NCBI GenBank assembly: GCA_945902745.1
Contig: CAMDNE010000005.1
Coordinates: 62,001 to 126,000, forward strand
DNA length: 64,000 nucleotides
Source of the DNA: Chitinophaga pinensis
GTDB taxonomy: Bacteria; Bacteroidota; Bacteroidia; Flavobacteriales_D; Crocinitomicaceae
Direction: 5' to 3'
Part shown: piece after piece, positions 54,475 through 62,445 of the stretch
Position numbering within the stretch: the first letter of the stretch is position 1
Layout: each line of letters opens with the position of its first letter
The notes under the pieces: generated by a model
Seen by the model: only the letters and a program-made list of their open reading frames with translations
The model's database searches: none
What the model was told of the DNA's origin: nothing
Translations under genes and position numbers: made by a program

Positions 54475-54761
54475 AAAAACATTTATTTTAATAAAATTCT
54501 TTAATAAGCGGCGAAATTAAGTTAGTTCCATTGAAATTCAAAACAAAAATAAGGCTATCCTTTAAATGATAAAATCAATAATCAACCTTAAATCGTTGAA
54601 ATAATAGAAAAATGACCGTTAATATTCAATTCATAGCCTCTTTCAATAGATTCATAGATTTTTTTTTAATCCTATTATTGGATTCCTAAATTGAGGAATA
54701 AATTCATATTTTTTTAACAAATTGTTACATTATTGAATTAAATAAAAAATTATTGAACAAT
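54475..54761. other. Gene-free AT-rich spacer
   Basis: With the terminator that follows, about 340 bases separate two large T9SS genes. No open frame, repeat or RNA was recognised. It must contain the promoter of the 50398-54474 gene near its left end. Confidence 0.6.
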
Positions 54762-54796
54762 AAAAAAAAGCCACCCCAATACGGGGTGGCTTTTTT
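54762..54796 (-). terminator. Terminator of the 2108-residue T9SS gene
   Basis: A GC-rich stem GCCACCCC / GGGGTGGC with a five-base loop is flanked by runs of A on the left and six T on the right, so it can act on either strand. It lies 20 bases after the stop codon. Confidence 0.93.
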
Positions 54797-54816
54797 CATT
54801 GAAATAATCAAAGTAC

Positions 54817-57800
54817 TTAGTTTTTAACGACTCTTTGAATCATTGTATTATCTGCAGATTTCATATGAATCATATAGACACCTGTTTCTACATTTTTCAA
54901 ATCAATCATTGATCCGTTTGTTAAACCATTAATTTCCGAAATTAATTTCCCTTGAGCATCATAGATCAATGCATCAACAAATTCAATTTCTGATAATGTA
55001 ACAAACAAATCACCATTAGTAGGATTAGGATATAAGAAAACTCCTTTATCGTTGCTAATAACATCGAATCCAACTTCATCAACAATAGCACATGCCGATG
55101 TATCTACGCAACCACCATTTGATGTAACGATCACAGCATAAGAACCATTTTGTGTAGCATTAAATGTTGGATTTGTTGCGCCAACTATTTCTGCATTCGT
55201 AGCACAATCAATCCATTGATAAGACTCATTCGAAGGCGTTGCAGTTAAAGTTAATGCGTCAACTGAAGTAATCGTCGCAACTGGAATAGCATTGATTGTA
55301 ACATTTACGATATCTGTATTAGAACAACCATAAGTATCAACACCCGTCAAAATGTAAGATGTTGTTCCAAAAGGTGAGTTAAATGCAACACCATCAAGCA
55401 CACCATTGTTCCAAGTATATACAAATGCACCTGAACCATTTAACGTTAAGTTTTGATCTCCACATTGTGTGATATTCGCACCAGCATCAACAGTTGGAAC
55501 TGGTATAGCTGTAATTGTTACTGCGTCTGTTGCAATACATCCAGCTGCACTTGTTCCTGTAACAGTATAAGTTGTGGTTCCTAAAACTACAAATGAAACA
55601 CCATTTGTTATTCCATTGTCCCAAGTATAAGTTGAAGCACCTGAACCAGATAAATTCGCTTGTCCATTTTGACAAACAGTTAAATCATTTCCTGCAAAAA
55701 CAGCTGGAGTGTAATTAACTGTAAGGTTGATTGTAATAATTGAATCACACCCTATGAAGTTTGGAATTGTATTCATATACATTCCAGACGCAGTGTAAAC
55801 AGAACCATCAGGCGAAGTATAAGTATCACATACAACAGGGTTCAATGTACTTGTTGAAGAACCATATACTGAAAGCATGATCATAATGTTTGAATCACAA
55901 CCTGCAGCATTAGGAATTGTATTCATGTACATTCCTGATATTGTATAAATAGATCCATCAGGTGAAGTATATGAATCACAAACGATAGGATTTAATGTAC
56001 TTGATGTTGAATAATTAACAGTTAAGTTAATTGTAATTGTACTATCACAACCAACAGCATTTGGAATAACATTCACATAAGTACCTGAAGCAGTATAAAC
56101 TGATCCATTTGGTGATGTGTATGTATCACAAACCGTAGGAGCAATTGTACTCGTTGTTGGTTGATTAATAGTCAAGTTAATCGTAATTGTACTATCACAA
56201 CCAGCAGCATTTGGAATAACATTTACGTATGTTCCTGACATTGTATACACAGATGCATCAGGAGATGTATAAGTCACACAAGCAACTGGATTTATTGTAC
56301 TAGTTGTTGGTTGATTAACTGTTACTGTAGCAGAACCAGAAGCAATACAACCACCAGATGTTGTTGCTGTTAATGTGTATGCTGTAGTTCCTGTCATAGC
56401 CGTTGCAGTTGTTGCAGCAGTTGTAGTTGAACTCAAGAAAGTTGTTGGAGTCCAAGCATAAGACAAAGGATCTACACCACCTGAAATAGTTACATCATAA
56501 TCCTGAGTTTCTCCCCATGGACTAGATGAAACACCACACGCTTGTGTTGCTAAAACAGCAGCATCATTTCCACCCACTATTCTCATACGAGTAACACCAT
56601 TTAAAGCTGTTAAAGGAACACTGAATGAAACTGCAATAGTACCATTAGCTCCTGCATTAGTGGAAGCCCCTAAGAATTCAGATGCATCAAATGAACCATT
56701 TTTATCATAATCAATCCAAGCACCAAAATATTGATTACCATCTGTACCAAATGTTAAGCTCAAAGAGTATGGCCCGCCAGAGGTAGCTAAGATAGTTGTT
56801 GTCGTTGCACTTGGTGCGAAATAAGCATAATGTGATGCCCCACCACAAGCTGCAGCTGTTGCATTAGATATACTTCCCAACGAAACATTAGAAATATTAT
56901 CACCTGAACAACCATTTGCATGCGTTGAAACACAATAAACGGTAGGAGAATTTAAAATTGCCGTTCCAACCAAAGCAGAATTTTCACCGTTACATATTGT
57001 AGAAGGAGCAGCAGTCACTGAACTCATTGTAACAGAAACTGAATTGTTAATTGTTGCTGATGCTGTCGCAGTACAACCAAATGTTGTAGTACCTGTTACT
57101 GTGTAAATAGTATTTGTAGCAGGTGATGCATCAACAGTAATTCCAGTTGTTGCAGACAAACCAGCTGCAGGTGACCAAGAATAAGTTGAAGCTCCTGAAG
57201 CAGTCATCGTGATTGGCGTACCTGGAGCACAATACAATGCTGTCAATGGAGTAACTCCCATAACTGGAAGTGGGTTGACAGTCAAAGTAACAGTACTTGT
57301 ACTTGTAGATCCACAATTGTCTGAAATAATTACTGTATAAATACCGTCTTCCAATGCAGTAACTGCTGTTAAGATTGGGTTTTGAATTGTAGACGTAAAT
57401 GCATTTGGACCTGACCATGCATACGTGTATGGAGCACCACCGTCAATAGGCGTAGCTTGCAGAGTAACATTAGTGCCTGCACAAATAGCGGCATTTGGAG
57501 AAGCAGATGTTGAACTCGTTAATTGAGCTCCTTGAGAAACTGTCACTATTCCTGTCGTAGAACAAGTGCTAGAAGATGTTGCAGTTACAGTGTATGCTGT
57601 TGTCCCAATGATTCCTGAAGCCAAAGGATTTGCAATCGCAATGTTATCAAGGAATGTTGCAGGAGTCCAAGAATATGAAATTGTACCTGGATTGTTATAG
57701 ATTGCATCGTATGTGCCAATTGTTTGAAGATTTGCAGCACCTGAAGCAGTCCAGTCAGTTCCTAAGTTATTATCAACAGAAACTGTTCTTCTCGTTCCCG

Positions 57801-60800
57801 CTAAACCTGATGCATTCGGAGCGAATCCAGAGAAATCTCCTACTGTCACACCTGTTCCGGCGTTAAACGTATAACTTCCTGTTAATGACCCTCCTGTACC
57901 AACAGCATCAACAACTGCTGTCCCATTTTTTAGAACAACTCCAACTCGTCCAGCTGAACTATAAAAATCGCTTGTTCCTCCAGTGTTGAAATATCTATTT
58001 GCTAAATCATCAGTACCAGTACCTATACATACAACCACTACTGAATTTCCAGGAATGATCGTACCAATTGGGAAGGTAACAGTATGAGAAGCAACACCAT
58101 TGTCATTAGCATAAGCAGACAGTGTATAACCACTGATATCCAACGCACCTGCAGTAATATTCGATATTTCCACTAAATCTTGACCCGTTACATAAGCAGG
58201 GTAAACAGCTGTTGATCCAGTACCAGTTCTGAAAACTGTAACTTCAGAAATCAGTAATGCTGGTAAAACTGCACTAGCATTTAATTGAGAAGAACCTCCC
58301 AAACAAACAGCGTTTGGTGTTGCCGTAAGTGATGTCATTATCGGGTTTTGAGCAACCGTAATCACTGACGATGCAGTAGATATGCAACCAACTGCATCCA
58401 CACCTGTCACAACATATGTTGTAGTTGATGTAGGACTAGCAACAGTTGAAGTTCCAGTTGTTGCGGATAATCCATTAACTGGTGACCATGTATACGTTGT
58501 AGCATTACCTGCAGCAGTTAAAGGAATCGAAGCCCCGCCAGGTAAACAAATTAATCCTGTTGTAGGAGAAACCGAAACTGTTGGCAATGCATTAACACTA
58601 ATTGCTTGTTCATTTGAAATAGCAGATAAACCACTTACAGAACATGTAACAGTAACTGTATAATATGTTGGAGTTGTAAGTGCACCTGTATTTTGAGTTA
58701 ACCCAGTGCCCATTAATGTTCCATAAGGACCACCTGGAGTATTTGAAGATGCCCATTGGTATGAAGTACCTGCTTCTGAAGATGCTCCAGCTAAAGTCAA
58801 TGTTGTTGAAAGATTGCTACAAACAGCAGAAGCACCAGAGATTAATCCAGCAGTTGGTACACCAACACATGCTGTTAAAATATATGCACCCATATCATTA
58901 TCAGGAGTACGTATAGCACAATCTAAATCATTCGTTACAAACGCTGGAGGAGCAACACCTGTTGCATTTAACCCTACAGCAGCTGAATGAAGATTTGATG
59001 TATTACTTAAATACGAAGGATTTAAAGATAACGAAACAGCATCTAACGTAGTTGCCGTTGTCCAGTTAACTACGGTTGTGTAAGTCGTTGCATTCCCAAG
59101 AGCAGCAAAACCAGTAACACCAGCATCATTAGCAACAAAAATATCATTGTTATTTGACACAGTTCCTGCGGCCCCTAACAAAGTCGCACTTGTTGATACT
59201 AAACCAAAATGCCTCGCTATACCAGCTTGAGTAGCTGTAAAATTGGCAAAAATGTTATTTCCCAAATTATAAACAGGACCAGATGAAGTTCCAACTTCAA
59301 AACAAGCACTACTTAAATTCGGTGATGCAGAACCATCAATACTAACACTGTTATTATATATTTGATAAAGTTGTGTTGTTGTTCCTCCTGTTCCAGAAAT
59401 GTGAATTCCTTTTAACGTTCTAGTAGCAATTGCAGCTCCTGTATATCCTGAAGTAATTTCAGAAACAGCATTGTTATAAATTCTTAAAGTATGAGTCCCA
59501 GTTGCAGGATGAGTTGCTCGAATTCCAGCAATTGAAGTTGTAGAAGCTGCTCCAGCATTTCTAATACCTTGTACTTTATTATTGTAAACCGATGATGTAC
59601 CTTGGAATGTTTCAACTAAAATACCATCTGCAGTTCCACCAGTATTGGTAACATTTCTAATAGAATTATTAAAGATGTTAATACCACTTTGGTTCGCTGC
59701 ACGAATACCATAAGTTTGTGTTGTTGAATTCCCAATATCATTGGCAGTTGAAGGATCACCAATAGTATTAAATGCTGTACATAATGAAGTTCCTACTGAA
59801 TTATTTACATCCGGAAATAATGCATTTCCTGTTAATTGAATTCCACCATATACATTCTTAATAGTAAAATCTCTGAAAGTATTCAATGAATTAGCTCCTA
59901 AAGCAGAAGCCGGTGTTGAAGGAACAGCAGATGCAAAACCTCTTGAGGAAGTATTTGCTCTACTCATCGTTACAGTAACATTTTGAATAATATTATTTGT
60001 GGCACCGTCTAATGTTGAGCTGTTATACAAACCAACACCATAATCTGAAGTTCCAATTTCAGTGCTTCTGATGTCAAGATTATTTAAAGTAACATAATCT
60101 GCACCAATTAAACCAATAATCGGTTCAGCTGAAAGACCACTAATTGCTGTTGCAGAAACTTGATGGCCGATAGATCCAGCAGTTGTTCCAGCATATTGGA
60201 TAATCGCTGGAACACCAATTTTGGTAATTGTTAATGGATTTGAAACATTTAATCCAGTAACTGGACCTACCAAAACAGGGAAAAAGTTACTTCCACCTGC
60301 AGGTGTAATATCATATTGAGCATCGGTTAAAGTAAGTGTCACTGGGCCAGAAATTCCTTTATGGTTCAATTCAGCAACAGCTTCATTTAAATTAGGGTAT
60401 GTTTGACCAGCACCAACCGTATAGTTTCCACCAGCAATAACTGAAGGAGCACCAGGTGTAAATCTGAAGCAATAAGAAGGCCAACGAGTAGCTTGCAATG
60501 TTGAATTACTAATAAATGATGAGCCAGAAACAGCATCAATGTACTGATTATTTCCACCTGTAGCATTTTCGATACCGATAGAAGCCGATTCAGAAGTACT
60601 TCCTATCCCTGTTGGGGCAGCTCCATAATAGAATTCTATCACATTTGTTCCTTCGTACAACCAAACTTGATACTGTATTGTTTTCGTTGAAACGGAAAAA
60701 TATGAAAGAGAAGTCCATTGAACTATTGTGATTTGAGACCCAGGAGTTCCTGTAGTTTGATAAAGGACTTCAGAAGAACTAAGGTCATCAAACCAAGGTG

Positions 60801-61143
60801 CTAATGTTGCATTCGGTGCTGTTGTTGTAAAAAGGTTGGTGTTTGCAGCTGTCCCAGCAATGGCTGTAAAACTCATCCATCCATTTGAACTCACACCAAA
60901 AGATGTGTAACTAGAACCAGTATAACCAAAGGAAAACCCTATTGGCAATGCAGCAGCAAAAACGTCATCTCCTTGAGCTGCAGTTGCTGCAGTTGCTCCA
61001 CCTAAAACTGTAATTGGAATAAAATCTCCGACAAAGATTGATCTAGTCATTGCTACTTGAGCAGATGCTTGATTTAAACTTGACATTGCAAAACCAACAA
61101 AGAGTAAAGTTTTAAATGTAAATTTTAGTAATCGATTTTTCAT
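54817..61143 (-). CDS. Very large mosaic T9SS type A surface protein
   Basis: 2108 residues. In order: signal peptide; an N-terminal jelly-roll-like domain (about 30-230; IGFSFGYTGSSYTSFGVSSN); a right-handed beta-helix-like region rich in 'NN' turns (about 240-680; ATNNIIQNVTVTM, IYNNAVSEITSGY); Ig-like segments (NAICAGTNVTLQATP); a lamin-tail-like domain (about 950-1100; LISEVTVFRTG, DLVEISNITAGALDISGYTL); a GEVED domain (about 1405-1555; IDYDKNGSFDASEF, SPWGETQDYDVTI); four 49-residue repeats (about 1610-1810); Ig-like repeats; and a type A sorting tail (GVFLYPNPTNGDLF, VETGVYMIHM). Beta-helix domains often bind or cut polysaccharides, but no catalytic residues were identified. Its C-terminal tail differs from the three neighbours. 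Confidence 0.87.
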   Translation of the reverse strand: MKNRLLKFTFKTLLFVGFAMSSLNQASAQVAMTRSIFVGDFIPITVLGGATAATAAQGDDVFAAALPIGFSFGYTGSSYTSFGVSSNGWMSFTAIAGTAANTNLFTTTAPNATLAPWFDDLSSSEVLYQTTGTPGSQITIVQWTSLSYFSVSTKTIQYQVWLYEGTNVIEFYYGAAPTGIGSTSESASIGIENATGGNNQYIDAVSGSSFISNSTLQATRWPSYCFRFTPGAPSVIAGGNYTVGAGQTYPNLNEAVAELNHKGISGPVTLTLTDAQYDITPAGGSNFFPVLVGPVTGLNVSNPLTITKIGVPAIIQYAGTTAGSIGHQVSATAISGLSAEPIIGLIGADYVTLNNLDIRSTEIGTSDYGVGLYNSSTLDGATNNIIQNVTVTMSRANTSSRGFASAVPSTPASALGANSLNTFRDFTIKNVYGGIQLTGNALFPDVNNSVGTSLCTAFNTIGDPSTANDIGNSTTQTYGIRAANQSGINIFNNSIRNVTNTGGTADGILVETFQGTSSVYNNKVQGIRNAGAASTTSIAGIRATHPATGTHTLRIYNNAVSEITSGYTGAAIATRTLKGIHISGTGGTTTQLYQIYNNSVSIDGSASPNLSSACFEVGTSSGPVYNLGNNIFANFTATQAGIARHFGLVSTSATLLGAAGTVSNNNDIFVANDAGVTGFAALGNATTYTTVVNWTTATTLDAVSLSLNPSYLSNTSNLHSAAVGLNATGVAPPAFVTNDLDCAIRTPDNDMGAYILTACVGVPTAGLISGASAVCSNLSTTLTLAGASSEAGTSYQWASSNTPGGPYGTLMGTGLTQNTGALTTPTYYTVTVTCSVSGLSAISNEQAISVNALPTVSVSPTTGLICLPGGASIPLTAAGNATTYTWSPVNGLSATTGTSTVASPTSTTTYVVTGVDAVGCISTASSVITVAQNPIMTSLTATPNAVCLGGSSQLNASAVLPALLISEVTVFRTGTGSTAVYPAYVTGQDLVEISNITAGALDISGYTLSAYANDNGVASHTVTFPIGTIIPGNSVVVVCIGTGTDDLANRYFNTGGTSDFYSSAGRVGVVLKNGTAVVDAVGTGGSLTGSYTFNAGTGVTVGDFSGFAPNASGLAGTRRTVSVDNNLGTDWTASGAANLQTIGTYDAIYNNPGTISYSWTPATFLDNIAIANPLASGIIGTTAYTVTATSSSTCSTTGIVTVSQGAQLTSSTSASPNAAICAGTNVTLQATPIDGGAPYTYAWSGPNAFTSTIQNPILTAVTALEDGIYTVIISDNCGSTSTSTVTLTVNPLPVMGVTPLTALYCAPGTPITMTASGASTYSWSPAAGLSATTGITVDASPATNTIYTVTGTTTFGCTATASATINNSVSVTMSSVTAAPSTICNGENSALVGTAILNSPTVYCVSTHANGCSGDNISNVSLGSISNATAAACGGASHYAYFAPSATTTTILATSGGPYSLSLTFGTDGNQYFGAWIDYDKNGSFDASEFLGASTNAGANGTIAVSFSVPLTALNGVTRMRIVGGNDAAVLATQACGVSSSPWGETQDYDVTISGGVDPLSYAWTPTTFLSSTTTAATTATAMTGTTAYTLTATTSGGCIASGSATVTVNQPTTSTINPVACVTYTSPDASVYTMSGTYVNVIPNAAGCDSTITINLTINQPTTSTIAPTVCDTYTSPNGSVYTASGTYVNVIPNAVGCDSTITINLTVNYSTSSTLNPIVCDSYTSPDGSIYTISGMYMNTIPNAAGCDSNIMIMLSVYGSSTSTLNPVVCDTYTSPDGSVYTASGMYMNTIPNFIGCDSIITINLTVNYTPAVFAGNDLTVCQNGQANLSGSGASTYTWDNGITNGVSFVVLGTTTYTVTGTSAAGCIATDAVTITAIPVPTVDAGANITQCGDQNLTLNGSGAFVYTWNNGVLDGVAFNSPFGTTSYILTGVDTYGCSNTDIVNVTINAIPVATITSVDALTLTATPSNESYQWIDCATNAEIVGATNPTFNATQNGSYAVIVTSNGGCVDTSACAIVDEVGFDVISNDKGVFLYPNPTNGDLFVTLSEIEFVDALIYDAQGKLISEINGLTNGSMIDLKNVETGVYMIHMKSADNTMIQRVVKN
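55710..56310 (-). repeat. Four 49-residue in-frame repeats in the 2108-residue protein
   Basis: Four consecutive units of about 147 bases encode the pattern TxxPxxCDxYTSPxGSxY, then SGxYxNxIPN, and GCDSxITINLTxN. The first and second units are closest, and the third and fourth share 'GMYMNTIPN'. A single copy of the same motif is present in the T9SS protein at 23765-25384. Confidence 0.9.
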
Positions 61144-61316
61144 AAATTGTTTTTTAATTTAGCGACAAAGGTAGTTACTAATCATTCAACAATACAAATT
61201 TAATCTCTTCTTGTTCATTTTTTAACACACTAAATGAAAATTGATATAGGTTTTTCTGAATAATGATGTGGTTCTGTCGAATATTTATAATTTTGAATTT
61301 TAAATTATTTAGAATC

Positions 61317-62105
61317 ATGGATTTAAGTTTATCAAATAAAACAGCCCTTGTTTGTGGAAGTACGCAAGGGATTGGAAAAGCAACAGCAATAGAGCTAGCG
61401 TCTTTAGGAGCTAATATTATTCTTTTAGCACGAAATGAAGAAAAACTAAATGCGACTTTAGCTGATCTCGATTCATCTAAAGGACAAACACATTCTTATC
61501 TAGTTGCTGATTTTTCAAATCCAACTGACTTGAAATCAACAATACAAAAATATATTCAAGCTGGAAATAAAATTCATATCCTAATAAATAACTCTGGTGG
61601 ACCAAAAGGCGGAGCAATTAAAGACGCAGCTCCTGAAGAATTTTTATTGGCTTTTAACCAACATTTGATTTGTAACCACATTCTAGTTCAAGCAATTTAT
61701 CCTGTTATGAAAGAAGAAGGTTATGGAAGAATCATCAATGTGATTTCAACATCTGTGAAACAACCGTTACCAAATTTAGGTGTTTCAAATACTATTCGTG
61801 GGGCTGTTGCAAATTGGAGTAAAACTTTAGCAAATGAATTAGGTGGTTTCGGAATTACTGTTAACAATGTCCTTCCAGGGGCAACAAATACAGCACGTCT
61901 TCAAAGCATTGCACAAATTAAAGCAGATCAATTCAATGAAACTGTCGAAGATGTCTTTATTGAAATGGCTTCTGAAACACCAATGAAAAGAATTGCTCAA
62001 CCAGAAGAAATTGCTGCAGCAATAGCATTTTTAGCATCTCCAGCAGCTGCATATATTAATGGAATCAATGTTCCTGTTGATGGCGGACGGACAAAATCAC
62101 TCTAA
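61317..62105 (+). CDS. SDR-family oxidoreductase lacking the usual Tyr-Lys pair
   Basis: 262 residues from the ATG at 61317; the frame is open 54 bases further upstream but that part aligns with the promoter region of the dead copy. The cofactor loop (TALVCGSTQGIGKATAIEL), the NNSGGPKGG segment, the catalytic-region IINVISTSV and the C-terminal VPVDGGRTKSL are typical of classical SDRs. At the active-site position the YxxxK motif is replaced by Ser157-x3-Arg161 (GVSNTIRGAV), as in a known subgroup annotated as SDR or 3-oxoacyl-ACP reductase-like. Its substrate is unknown. It is divergent from the giant T9SS gene, and a dead copy lies at 46078. Confidence 0.88.
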   Translation: MDLSLSNKTALVCGSTQGIGKATAIELASLGANIILLARNEEKLNATLADLDSSKGQTHSYLVADFSNPTDLKSTIQKYIQAGNKIHILINNSGGPKGGAIKDAAPEEFLLAFNQHLICNHILVQAIYPVMKEEGYGRIINVISTSVKQPLPNLGVSNTIRGAVANWSKTLANELGGFGITVNNVLPGATNTARLQSIAQIKADQFNETVEDVFIEMASETPMKRIAQPEEIAAAIAFLASPAAAYINGINVPVDGGRTKSL

Positions 62106-62445
62106 AGAGAGCATTGACCGCTTCGCTGATAGAACTTAGAGCATAGACTTATTCCCGAGAACCAATCTACTACTTTTGATTTTTATAAAGTATTTAGAAT
62201 GGAATTTATTTTAGTTCTATTGAACAAGTCTCAATTCTCGGCTCTAGCTTCTCTGTTCTAAAGAGAGCATTGACCGCTTCGCTGATAGAACATAGCGATG
62301 CACTGAGCTTGTCGAAGTGAGCATAGACTTATTCCCTAGAACCAATCTATTACTTTTGATTTTTATAAAGAAATTAGTTAGAATAGAGATTATATAATGT
62401 AATTGGAACGGTGACTGAGCTTGCCGGTGACTGAGCTTGTCGAAG
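62101..62445. repeat. Direct repeats and CTGAGCTTGTCGAAG elements in a gene-free spacer
   Basis: A 90-base unit (62101-62190) is repeated at 62257-62370 with two single-base differences and one insertion of 24 bases. The insertion contains CTGAGCTTGTCGAAG, the core of the repeat seen at 14641-14876. Two more cores, one altered, follow in tandem (CTGAGCTTGCCGG at 62414 and CTGAGCTTGTCGAAG at 62431). The first unit overlaps the end of the SDR gene by five bases. No gene is seen. Confidence 0.88.
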
